DNA from: Eucalyptus grandis
Lineage: Eukaryota > Streptophyta > Magnoliopsida > Myrtales > Myrtaceae
Length of the DNA: 64,000 nt
Reading direction: 5' to 3'
Assembly (NCBI RefSeq): GCF_016545825.1
Contig: NC_052615.1
Location: forward strand, 18,096,520 to 18,160,519
The translations under genes were made by a program, and so were the position numbers. The notes below the pieces were generated by a model, which saw only the letters and a program-made list of their open reading frames with translations, was not told the DNA's origin and searched no databases. Below are positions 49,701 to 62,500 of the stretch, in pieces. The number at the start of each line of letters is the position of its first letter. Positions within the stretch are counted from its first letter, which is position 1.

Positions 49701-52624
49701 AACTACAAGAACCAAGGGTAAAAGAGAGATTCACATAAGAAAAAATGAAATGAAAATACACTTTCACTCCTAAAAAGTCGTGTGCATTGCGCATGTTAAC
49801 TGAAATCGTAATGGAGGATTAACGGCTGTCACAAAATGAAATTTAGGAGAGTAATATGTTGCAGTTGAAAGTTAAGGGGCAAACATGTACAACCCAAAGT
49901 TGAAGGGGTTTTGTATTTTCCTCTTACTTGTATGAGATTTAAATACTCTACATCTAGCATGCAATTTCATTAAGACTTCAAGGTCATTGAACCGAATGAA
50001 TTTCAAGTAAACAACCCCAAATTCCTAATAGGCAAAAATAATAGCAAAACTCAACTCTATGCCCTGGACCAATCTTGCGTTTATAAGGTCAACTTTCCAG
50101 CTGACACAACCCCCCAATTACTCCGATCAATCTTTATCTTTGTACAGCAATAAAACCAACTATTAAGCCTTAACTGACAACATGCAGGCATATGATCCAT
50201 ACTATGATGTTTCACTCCACTGTGTATCTAGTTCTCTGAGACTATCTTTGTCACAAAGAATAATTGTGTGGTCTGCAAAGAGAAGGGGTTCAACATGCCA
50301 AATAACCAGGTTGCCTAAAAACCCATACTTCCAAAACCAAATTGAAAATTTTTAGTTAAACCATCGCCTTGTTCAGACCAAATTCATTTGATCCAGTCCA
50401 ACAGATTGGTTTCAGGTCAAAAAGTGTTAAATAAACGAAGATCAAAACTTGACTGATTGACCCATTTGGTTTGACTTTTTTTAACTATCTTTATGATTTG
50501 TCCTTTAGCAAAGTAGTCTCTAAAATTTTACTCATTATCTACTTGGCAGGATTGACCCCCACTTCCCATTCCTCAAAAGTCCCAATATCGTGATCTACCA
50601 TCACCTTCAGATTAAAGGTTTAGCCTTTCTCTTCTTCCTACAAGAAAAGACTTTCAAACCCATCTATCATCATCTTTGAAATATTAGCCACCATAGCTCA
50701 TTTATAGTTAGTACTCATCCAGTGACACAACCTCTCTCTCTCTATCTCTCTCTCTCTTCACACGAGAGCACGCTGGCAGTTGCAGAAGAAATAAGAAAAA
50801 CAAGAGACAGAAATATCAAACGAGCAATAGTAGGAAGGCAAAGAAAATGGGTTAAACCTATGTATTGAACCTAACTGACTGGGTATTTGGGCAGTTCATC
50901 TATGCTTTGTACTGTTTGTTCAACTTTTCTATCCAAAACTCTTGGTTCTGATTCCGTTTTGGTGGAAACCAAACAGGAATGTTAAAGCTACCAACCCACT
51001 CATATTCACTCTACATACTAGAGCCATAAGTGCTAATTATATGTCAAACTCCATTCGATATACTGAAATAATAAGCACTCCATCATCCACTTTTTTTGGT
51101 TTAACAAAACCTAAGGACAACAACCAGCATTCTTAAACAAAATCACACACATGGCCATGCAATATTACCTGGATTTGGGTAGAACCTTCTGCGATCATTG
51201 GGACATGCTACAAAAAGAGGATTTTGTTGATTGAAAATAGCTTGGCAAACCAGAACAAACCACTCGCGCAAGACACCAGGACCAGTTGCTTCCTCATTCT
51301 TAAATTCCATAAATATACCCCCATGCAAAGATTCAGCTTCTGCATTAGCTATATACTCGAATGATTCTGACAATAATTGAGACCTGTCGATCAGCATCTC
51401 ATGTTGTTCCTCAAAGTCCTTTTTCACTTCAGGGAACATCATCATCACTAAGTGCCTCCTAGATTCAAAATCCATACACAATGCACGCTTCCTCTTGCTC
51501 AAAATCGTCCAAAATTCTTTCTCAGAACCCAAATAAAGTTTAGAAATGGCATTCAGTTCTTTCAAAATAGTAAGATATGGAGACCAATCAATTTCCCCAC
51601 TTACGTTTGCAGATAAGCAATGCTCCATTCTGAAAAGGCACTCATCCATCTTCTTTAGCATGTCCACAAAGATATGATAAAGCGATTCGACTGCCTCCTT
51701 ACACAACAGAACATTGTGGTGTTCATTTTCCATAGGCAAAGAGATTGGATGCTTGAAACCCTTGTATCCAGACATTACAGTTCGCAAAGGGCGCAAAAAC
51801 ATCGTGAAATCATTGACATCGCTCACACTAGCTATAGTATGAGGGAACAATTCCAAAACTTCGGACAACTTATCTGCCAGCTCTTTAACGAAAGGGAATA
51901 TCTCTTTTATAGATATCGCTCTCTTCACACTTTCGGTATGGTCCAATACCCATTGAACCTTAATAACCTCCATCATCGACCCCAGACTACTCCGGCAAGA
52001 CAAGTACAACGGATCATCAGAAGCTATTCTCCTGAGCAGGTTACAAAACTCCAGCACTATTGGTGCACAGCGCGATCGCAAAGACTTTGGCAACTCAGTT
52101 ATACATGATTCTAGGAAATGCCTAATTGACTCCTCGGCATGCTCCTTGTTATCCCTAATTGGCGACATGTAGAGCATAACAAGCGCCGCAGGCACAGAAA
52201 ATGACATAAATAGCTGAAGATGCCCAGTAGCTGCATCATCATCATCCTTAGGAGTCATCGACAGGTACTCCGATATCTTAGTTCTAATAGTTTTAAGAGC
52301 ATCGTTCACGGTTTTACCTTCACAAAGGTGGCGAACAATCGAAATCATGTCGTCAATGATTCGCCAAGCCTGCGGGTGCCCCGTGCTCTGCATTCGGCCG
52401 ACCAAATTCAGGCTGGCATCATTTTGGATAGCACACTCGGCCAAAGATTTCTCGCACTGCAGCTTCTTCCCTCTGTAAATCAGCCACTGTTCAATGACGG
52501 GAATTCCAGTGATCAGCTGAATCCGCTCGTGCAGCGACTGCACGGTATCGCTGGAATTCGCCTGGAAGACCAAGCTCTTGCCATTGGTCCTCACGAAGAA
52601 CTGGAGCCGCGAGGCGAAGGCCAT
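46772..52624 (-). CDS. UPL5-type HECT E3 ubiquitin ligase, copy C (in-frame deletions)
   Basis: Exons 52624-51169, 49352-48763 and 47035-46772 join at GT-AG sites into an open frame of 769 aa. The start is the ATG of MAFASRLQFFVRT, with A at -3 and G at +4; an open frame reaches further upstream but has no A-like sequence. The ubiquitin-like domain (about 7-79) is complete. The HECT domain starts at about 419 and the catalytic Cys is about 735 (LPSSHTCFYRLCF). Compared with A the middle region lacks 22 residues after RALCM (LVVRYAKRNDDHKW and what follows), five residues after SGEID, and a Gly-Ser-Trp. Exon 2 also has unusual changes such as ELGSRRAVELRDGG and DRLINDRF. The frame is open, so the protein may be made. 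The loss lies outside the catalytic lobes; its effect is unknown. Confidence 0.85.
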
Positions 52625-55200
52625 CCTGACGGTATCGCTGGAACGGCGGAGGCGAGGCGGCGGCTGTCGTTCGGGGGGGAGGAGCTCACGCGCCGCCGTG
52701 GACGTCGGTCGCCGCGGCGGAGGAAGGAGCTCAAGGAGGCGGGGCGCGGGCGGCGGAGATCGCCGGGGGCCTCTAAAACCCTGGAATTCCACCGATCGGG
52801 CGACGCCGCCGGGCAGCAGCTAGACAACAAAAACCCAAGAAACGCACCGGACGGCCCAGCGATCGCGGCCGGGAGCAGAGAGAAAGACGGTGATCGGCGA
52901 TCGGCAACTGCGGCTGCGGCTGCGGCGGCGGCGGCGGCGGCGGCGATAGAGAGAGAAAGTAAGAGAGAGAGTCGGCTGTGTGCAAGCAGCAGAGTTCATC
53001 AATGGAAGCAGAGAGAGAGAGAGAGAGTTTTTTTTTACGCTAAGAGGAAATCAAAGACAAGAAGAAGAAAAATTTATTAATAAAAAGGGGAAGGAAGGAA
53101 GGAAGGAGGGGGAGGGTTCCGGTGGAGGAGGCCGCACGAACTTTTCATGAGTATGGCAGTTGTGCTTGTCCTAATTGAGGACCTAGTTTCTTTTCTGTCG
53201 GTTTTTCGTTGAGATCAGGAGCTGGAGTTTTTTAAAATTAAGGTTTTTGAATGCCTAATCGGGCAGAGTTATATAGTGTTTGAAGGGCTGGTGGTGACGC
53301 TTAGGATACACGATTGGAGAGAAAATTGATTCGGCTTCCAAGATTGGAGTCATAGTTTTCGGATTAAGGTTTCTGCATACCTAATCGAGCGGAGTTATGT
53401 GGGGTTCAATGGTCAAGTGGCTATGCTTATGATGCACGATTGGAGAGAAAATTGACTTAGCTTCCAAAATTACATTCGATATCGCTAATCATGAAGATCT
53501 GCCATGCTATTAATCTAAATTAAGTAGTTTCCTGATCATATAAACCTTTGTCGCCATAAATGAGGGTAATTATTATGTTACATTTTTTGAATTGCTTGAA
53601 ATTATTAAGAATTTCAATAAGTATGAATCGGTACCGCTAGGTAAACTTCTTTTCAAATTGTGGGATCCATTTTTTGGTTTTTGCGTTATGATCAAAGATG
53701 AATTTCAAATGAATTTTGCACTTGCCTAATTAGGCGACCTGTATGTCCAGCTAAAAGGTCAAGCAGCTTCACTTATAGTACACGAATGGAGAATATAAAC
53801 AAGTTGCATTCCATGTTGATGATCTTAACAATTTGTTGTTCTCAAAATTAAGGTAAGTAATTTTCCTACATATACACTCACGTCACCATAAACGAGGGTA
53901 ATTATCATGTTACGGTTTTTAGATCGCATATGTTTATATGATTTTTTTTTTTGAAAATCGCGGTGTTCTATTAATCTTTCGATATCCAATCATCATAATC
54001 TTTTCAGGAATTTTTAATATAATTATTAAGGAATCATATATAATAGACACTTTTTTTTTTCCATTTTGTTAATTTTAAGAGGTGAAAAGACTTAGGTTGT
54101 TTTCGGATAATTACTTACGTACGTGGAACCAGGAAAAAAAAATTAGTGATATCTCAATTACATTAAAAGTCAAAGGTTGTTTTTGTTTTATTTTCTCAAA
54201 AAGAAAAAGCCAAAGGTTGATGCCGCAAAAAGGTACAAAAGTCGGGGAACACGCACGGTCCCCGGGGTGAGGCCATCTACATGAAATCGTCGTAAAGCAT
54301 ATCCATTTCACCCGGTCCATATGAACATACGATCCCGTCTCCTTGCCATCATTAAAAAAAGGAAGAAGAAGAAGACAGAATCGTTAGTTGTTTTGCACTT
54401 TCTTATCCTTGTCTCTTCGTGATATAAAATAAAAGTTACACAGAATTTCAAGTTGACACGAGTTAAGACTTTTTTTTTTTACAGTAGACCTTAGAATCTA
54501 GACCAAACCCGTCCATTAGCCTTTTGGGCATCTTGGGGTTGGGTGATCAGGCGCGTCATTCGGCTCATGATTATCTCAAATTTTGTTATTATATTTTCAA
54601 AATTATTTCAATTTAATTTTTTGGTTGCAAATTGTGTATATTTTAGACAATGAATCCATGCCCAATTCCTAAATTCTGATAATTATAAAAATGAGAAATG
54701 AAAAAAAATTATCATCCATGAAAAATGTTTAGATATAAATTGTTATTGATAATAAAAAGATTTTATCAACTCACGATTTCAAGCGATAAAAAAATTATTT
54801 ACAGGAATTTTTTTTCCAAATTTTTTTTTCCACGAAACAAACGTATTAAATTTTAAGATTACATAAAAGAACTAAAGATTCTTCATGATTTAGGGCGTGC
54901 GTGCGCACATATATATATGCACGTTTAAAGTCAGAACTCGAAGAATATTTATTTCTATGCTCGCCATGTAAAAGTCAACTTTGTTTACATTGTTACCACG
55001 TGGCATAAGTTTGCCACATTGTCTATATTCAACTAATTAACATTTGTTTATTGATTTGCCATTCTCAAATATCTACTAGTTATTAACAATTAACGCTTAA
55101 AATTAAGATGGATAAAATAAAGTATCTTTAAAGAAGCCCAAAGCTTATTGGACCGACCAATAAATAAGAAAATTTAAGAAAAAAAAATCTTGATATTAAG

Positions 55201-55527
55201 GCCCCGTTTGTTTGTATTTTTTTTGTGTTTTTACTTTTTTCTGTTTTTTTGGACAAAGAAATGTAAACGAAAACCAATAAATAAGACTTTTTTTTTTTTT
55301 CTCTTAAATTTAAGAAAAAAAAATCTCGCCCGGCGGCCGGCGAGGCCACGCCTCGCCGCCCCGCCGGGCGAGCTCGGCCAAAAGAAGAAAAAAATGAAAA
55401 AGAAAAAGAAAAAAAGGAAAATAAAGAAAAAATAGAAAAAATAAAAGAAATAAAAAAAATTATCCAAATTTTCGTTTATTTTTATTCCCGGAACAAGTTT
55501 ACAAACGCGTATTTTTGTTCAAAAATT
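55201..55527. mobile_element. Small insertion with GC palindromic core (MITE-like)
   Basis: Units A and B read 'gatattaagggctcaac' without interruption (27285 and 45510 regions). Here about 327 bp intervene, starting GCCCCGTTTGTTTG and ending near CAAAAATT. The centre holds a GC-rich near-palindrome (CCGGCGGCCGGCGAGG...). AT-rich, homopurine-homopyrimidine arms flank it. Target duplication is unclear. A related GTTTG-rich stretch lies near 63660-63880. Confidence 0.6.
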
Positions 55528-56144
55528 GGGCTCAACATTTATTTCTTTCGACTTACCTCATTGATTATAAATTTGAAAAAATATAAAAAGTATCTTTAAA
55601 TATACCATTTATCCATTTGATGTGAGATTAAGTCAAAACACGAAATATATTTTGTTACATAATTGATACTCGTAATTTTATTAACTAAGTGAATAACGTA
55701 TTAAAATTAAATTAGAATAATTTAAAGAACAAATCATTTTATACACTCGGATAAATTCCACTGATTTTCACTCAGTTTTAACATTACAATAAATACTGAG
55801 AATTTTAATAGAATTCAGGTTAATTATATATAGTAAAGCCGGGAGCAGTGAGAACATTTTACTCATGTACTCGCCGCATGGAAGTTTATCTTGTCTCTAT
55901 GCTTCCCACATAGTAAGCCACATGCCATAATTATGCCACATGGCCTGTATCCTACCCATTAGCATTTGTTTATTGACTCGTCATTCTCAAATTTCTTGCA
56001 CCTATTAATTTAAAATTTAAATTTAAATATTGAATAAAATATCTTAAAAGGTACTCTTGAATATATACAAGCAATAGCATAGTTAATATAAATAAAAAAA
56101 ATATCTTGAAATCAATTCACAAAGGTTAATCTCCTTCGATTTAT

Positions 56145-56243
56145 TATTATTATTTTTTTGGTCAAAAGCAAATATTTCATTCGTATCTCAGTATCTCAAA
56201 ATGATACATAAAAGGTTCAAAACGAAGTATCTTTGATCAAAAG
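56145..56243. repeat. Recombinant junction between UPL5 units C and D
   Basis: Same structure as at 46130-46230: LINE tail to 'gaagta', a 14-base filler (tctttgatcaaaag, 56230-56243), then ccctatgcatccatg. Two differences in the filler show the copies have diverged since duplication. Confidence 0.75.
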
Positions 56244-56484
56244 CCCTATGCATCCATGTGGTGCATGACTGGCTGCATACATTCAACGATGGCCTATACC
56301 TATTTGATCAATGATGAAAAATTTCTGAAGAGGGTTGTAACTTCCCCTGTCCCCACCATCGAAGTATTGAATTCATTTCCACTAACACATCCAGACAAAC
56401 CATAATAGAGCGTGTTTGCACAAGTGCGCAGGGGTGCGTGGGTGGGTTGGGGAAGAGAGAGAAAGGGAAGGGGGGGGTAGGGGG

Positions 56485-56540
<56 letters not shown>

Positions 56541-59500
56541 TATTGCAGTCAATCTTTCTGTATATCTACATGCCAAAGCAAAGTGACCATCTCTACCAGA
56601 AAAATGAAGTCCCGCAGAGGGGATGAGCTTCCCTTTCATCCTGCACCCAAACTTTATATATACCCTGCATCTATAACATATGTATGAACAGTTAAAAGAG
56701 GGGAACAACAAAGACCCCAACGACAGAAGACAGACGAGACAAAATATCCACAACACCCCCTTTAAGCGTCCAATGATAGATCAGATGGTTATGATGCCCT
56801 TTAAGCGTCCAATGATGAAATCGAATTGTCAATAAGTACCGAAGCTGCAGCCTACATGTTCTTGAGCGATGATGGAAAGGCGCTGTTCCATGATGGTCAT
56901 GCTGGGATAAGGTGGAAAGCACAGACGATGAAAGCATGTATGGGATGATGGTAGGTGGCTGATGTCCTCCATAGACTTGAATATGTAAAGGCGAGATGCC
57001 AAACCCCGAAATCCCTCCACGGGCAGATACTTCACCGACGTCCAGAAGAAAAGGATATTCTTTTTCTGCTGTGGTGACATTTCGCTGACAATCTGCATTG
57101 GATTTAGCAAGAGTATGAAATTGAAGAGAAAAGTAATGCAGAATTTTCATTACAATTTATGAAATTAGTGAAGATAATTTTATGCCAATTAGGGAATTAA
57201 CTAGGTCTCTCCAGCCATATCTAGAGGATCGTTCACCAACAGTAATGAGGTATCTTCAGGACCTACATTTTGATCCTGTGATGCAAAATTGCATCTCATC
57301 ACTACTCTTCTACAATAGTTCAGCACTAAATTACCATGACTAAGAGTCTTGTTGGAGGAAAATTTCCACAAGTCCAACCCAAAGAAAACTGCAATCTAAA
57401 AAACCATACGAGAGTACAAACACATTATGCATCCAACAATCCCAGTCTGTCCATAATGTATTGCCATGGCAACTAGCCTCCACCATGCATCTTGCATGGT
57501 TGAGTCACAGAGCCTAGACATCAGGAATTTCAATCTTTCGTACTTTATATTAAAAATCCAATGCCTTTTAAAGCAAGGGCAATCTTTCCTCCCCACAGAG
57601 TCCAGACTAAGAAACACAGAGAACCATTTTTATGCTTGAGATAGTCAAGAAAGCATCTGTACAGATTATCTTTCAGGAGCACACACCTGCAAACCTAGCC
57701 ATGTAAATAGAGCCCATGCTAACATAAGAATGCTTCTTACTTATTTAGTAAGTTTTGGTTGATAAAGACAGGTACCATGAAGTTGCACCTTGCACTTGCG
57801 CAAGGAATTGGATGACTTACCATTCATAAGCAAGCATACTAAGGACATGAGCAAGTGATAACCTTCTCACCTAGCAGGACAACATGTACTTCTGGTATGG
57901 AGAACTTGATCACATGGGTTAAAATGTTCCTCCAAGATTATGTTGGACAGAAGAAGAGAGGTTTGCATCCATGTGGAATGTCTAAGCAAATTTTAGTAGA
58001 TTGATTCTGCGATACATTCTAAGTTCAAGGGTTTTTAAACAAGAAGTCTAATTCAGCAAATTTTCCCAGAGCATGCTCAGACTGACCAACTATTGGTTCC
58101 AGCTGCAAATTTAATGACTATAAGAATAAATTGAAAGAAGCTAATAATTGACCACTTCCATAACTCAAGGCCACGTTATCTCCAGTGGGAAGAAATGATG
58201 CACCCACAGATTAGACAAGCTAATTATGTCTAATAAACATATCTACTCAAGTCCCCAAGAAGATGAAGCATTCTGACTGTGCATGGCTGATTGCCCGCTT
58301 TGGCTAGCTAATTTTAGATAAGTAACCTTATGAAAATTAGAGGTATGCTAGGATTTTAGTAAATTTGCTATATCTACTTTAACTCAAATTCAAGGTTTCT
58401 TTTTTCTACTTAGAGTTGGATTTCAGCAGAAGCCATGAATATGATTTAATGCGATTTACTGAATTCAACCCATTCTTTGCTTCTGAATTCTGTCATAGAA
58501 TAATGTAATTACTCACGATGCTTAAATGAACCCAACAGTGCTGCCTATAACCTTTAGGCGTAATGTCCAAAGGAATTTACTCATGGCAATATACTCCCTA
58601 ATTAGGATCCAAGTCCAGCTTCATCTTTGAGATCCAAAATTTTACATAATACAGAAAACAGAATATGAGGCGCCACAGGCCTACAAGATTATGAGAAAAT
58701 ATAATAAAAGGACAAACCAGATAACATTCAAACAGACTACCATATGCAGAGAGAGATTATTGACTCAAAAGGTAACAAATTAAATAATAAAATCCACAAA
58801 CACGGGCACATACCTTCCAAAACCAGTCTATCTGAGAATCATTAGATTTGTAACCATTGTACTCTGTATGTGCCTTCCAATCTTCAACAGAAATATCATT
58901 CCCACTCCCATGTAGCATTTGATCAATATCTTCAAGCTCTAAACTTTGAAAAAAGAACTTCTGCAACCTCAAGTCGCTAAGCATATCACCAAAACCTTGT
59001 GCAAAACGCGATACCTGTTGAGAGATTGAGGTAACAAACTTATGTTTTATAAGAAGATCAACATAATCATTCCTATTCTTGCTATTCACCACCATGCCCT
59101 TCCCACCATCACAGAGTTCCACAACTCGCCTCAATCCCAACTCCTCAACTTCTCTCACGAATGTTAGTCCTAAAGCATCAGAATCAATATATTCAGGATC
59201 CCTTTCCAGAATCCACTTGCAGTTATTATACATGTCAGGATCTGCATCTCTTATGTCTTCCAGAGAAATAGAATATCCACCCAATTGCAAGAAAAATACC
59301 CGATCCAAAACAATCCCTACTTGTACTTTATGCATCAGAGCTAAGCCTATCATTCGACCAGAGAAGTTGAAATACTTGAGGTGCAGGGGTTCCACCGTAG
59401 AGGCTGCGTACCAGTAAAACAACAGAACTCAGGTAATCATCATGACCAATGTCAAATAGAGGACTTATATGTAGAGACAGAGGACAAGACGAAATAAATC

Positions 59501-62500
59501 AATTTAAATGTTCAAATTCCAAAACACTCTAGTGTTGATTGTCAATACTGATAAGACATTTAAAACAAAGGTAACAGAACTGAACTAACAGAAGGGCAAG
59601 GTGACCACACAAGTAGATCTCAAAAGGTTTATTTATTTAATAACTATCAACAGCCCAGCAATCCCCCAAGAAACTTTTTATGTATCCACAGCTCCATGTA
59701 GGCATAAAGAATAACAAACTACAAGAACAAGGGTAAAAGAGAGATTTACGTAAGAAAAAATGAGATGAAAATACATTCACTCCTAAAAAGTCATGTGCAT
59801 TGCACATGTTAACTGAAATCATAATGGAGGATTAACGGCTGTCACAAAATGAAATTTAGGAGAGTAATATGTTGCGGTTGAAAGTTAAGGGGCAAACATG
59901 TACAGCCTAAAAGTTGAAGGGGCTTTGCATTTTCCTCTTACTTGTATGAGAATTAAATACTCTAAATCTAGCATGCAATTTCATTAAGACTTCAAGGTCA
60001 TTGAACCGAATGAATTCCAAGTAAACAACCCGGAATTCCTAATAGGCAAAAATAATAGCAAAACTCAACTCTATCCCCTGGACCAATCTTGCGTTTGTAA
60101 GGTCAACTTTCCAGCTGACACAACCCCCCAATTACTTCAATCAATCTTTATCTTTGTACAGCAATAAAACCAACTATTAAAGCCTTAATTGACAACATGC
60201 AGCCATATGATCCATACTATGACATTTTACTCCACTGTGTATCTAGTTCTCTGAGACTATCTTTGTCACAAAGAATAATTGTGTGGTCTGCAAAGAGAAG
60301 GGGTTCAACATGCCAAATAACCAGGTTGCCTAAAAACCCATACTTCCAAAACCAAATAATTTTTTTTTAGTTAAACCATGGCCTTATTCATACCAAATTC
60401 ATTTGATCCATTCCAACAGATTGGTTTCAGGTCAAAAAGTGTTAAATAAACGAAGATCAAAACTTGACTGATTGACCGATTTGGTTTGACTTTTTTTAAC
60501 TATCTTTACCATTTGTCCTTTAGCAAAGTAGTCTCTAAAATTTTACTCATTATCTACTTGGCAGGATTGCCCCCGACTTCCCATTCCTCAAAAGTCCCAA
60601 TATCGTGATCTACCATCACCTTCAGATTAAAGGTTTAGCCTTTCTCTTCTTCCTACAAGAAAAGACTTTCAAACCCATCTATCATCATCTTTGAAATATT
60701 AGCCACCATAGCTCATTTATAGTTAGTACTCATCCAGTGACACAACCTCTCTCTTTATCTCTCTCTCTCTTCACACGAGAGCACGCTGGCAATTGCAGAA
60801 GAAATAAGAAAAACAAGAGACAGAAATATCAAACGAGCAATAGTAGGAAGGCAAAGAAAATGGGTTAAACCTATGTATTGAACCTAACTCACTGGGTATT
60901 TGGGCAGTTCATCTATACTTTGTACTGTTTGTTCAACTTTTCTATCCAAAACTCTTGGTTCTGATTCCATTTTGGCAGAAACCAAACAGGAATGTTAAAG
61001 CTACCAACCCACTCATATTCACTCTACATACTAGAGCCATAAGTGCTAATTATATGTCAAACTCCATTCAATATACTGAAATGATAAGCACTCCATCATC
61101 CACTTTTTTTGGTTTCACAAAACCTAAGGACAACAACCAGCATTCTTAAACAAAATCACACACATTGCCATGCAATATTACCTGGATTTGGGTAGAACCT
61201 TCTGCGATCATTGGGACATGCTACAAAAAGAGGATTTTGTTGATTGAAAATAGCTTGGCAAACCAGAACAAACCACTCGCGCAAGACACCAGGACCAGTT
61301 GCTTCCTCATTTTTAAATTCCATTAGTATACCCCCATGCAAAGATTCAGCTTTTGCATTAGCTATGTAGTCAAATGATTCTGACAATAACTGAGACCTGT
61401 CAATCAGCATCTCATGTTGTTCCTGAAAGTCCCTTTTCACTTCAGGGAACATCATCATCACTAAGTGCCTTCTAGACTCAAAATCCATAATATCTTTGCG
61501 CTCAAGAAGCCATTTGTGATCAGCACTTCGCTTTGCATAACGGACAACAAGCATACACAACGCACGCTTCCTCATGCTCAAAATTGTCCAAAATTCTTCC
61601 TCAGAACCCAAATAAAGTTTAGAAATGCCATTCAGTTCTTTCAAAATAGTAAGATATTGAGGCCACGCTGGACATGCAATATCAATTTCCCCACTTACGT
61701 TTGCAGATAACCACTGCTCCATTCTGAAAAGACACTCACCCATCTTCTTTAGCACGTCCTCAAAGACTTGATAAAGCAATTCAACCTCCTCCTTACACAA
61801 CAGAACATGGCGATGTTCATTTTCCATAGGCAAAGAGATTGGATGCTTGAAACCCTTGTATCCAGACATTACAGTTCGCAAAGGGCGCAAGAACATCTTG
61901 AAGTCATGGACATCGCTCCAAGTCCCCAAACTTGCTATAGTATGAAGGGACAATTCCAAATCTTTGGACAACTTATCTGCCAGCTCTTTAACAAAAGGGA
62001 ATATCTCTTTTATAGATATCGCTCTCTTTACACTTTCGGTATGTTTCGATACCCATCGAACCTTAATAACCTTCATCATCGACCCAAAACTAGTCTGGCA
62101 AGACAAGTACAATGGGTCATCAGAAGCTATTCTCCTGAGCAGGTTACAAAACTCCAGCACTATTGGTGCACAGCGCGATCGCAAAGACTTTGGCAACTCA
62201 GTTATACATGATTCTAGGAAATGCCTAATTGACTCCTCGGCATGCTCCTTGTTATCCCTAATTGGCGACATGTAGAGCATAACAAGCGCCGCAGGCACAG
62301 AAAATGACATAAATAGCTGAAGATGCCCAGTAGCTGCATCATCATCATCCTTAGGAGTCATCGACAGGTACTCTGATATCTTAGTTCTAATAGTTTTAAG
62401 AGCATAGGGCACTGTTTCACCTTCACAAAGGCGGCGAACAAGCGAAATCATGTCATCGATGATTCGCCAAGCCTTTGAGTGCCCCGTGCTCCGCATTCGG

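Larger units (their letters stand above)
46231..56243. repeat. UPL5 tandem unit C
   Basis: About 10 kb, homologous to unit A from its 3' flank through the gene to the LINE tail. It carries the insertion at 55201-55527. Compared with A and B it lacks about 130 bp just upstream of the 5' leader (near 53150). Confidence 0.9.

Noticed and set aside
52220..53080. 286-codon plus-strand open frame over the copy C 5' end
   Set aside because: Antisense shadow of UPL5 exon 1 and its leader; it runs through the GGC and GA repeats.
55190..55467. Lysine-rich and phenylalanine-rich open frames
   Set aside because: Translations of homopurine/homopyrimidine runs in a small insertion.
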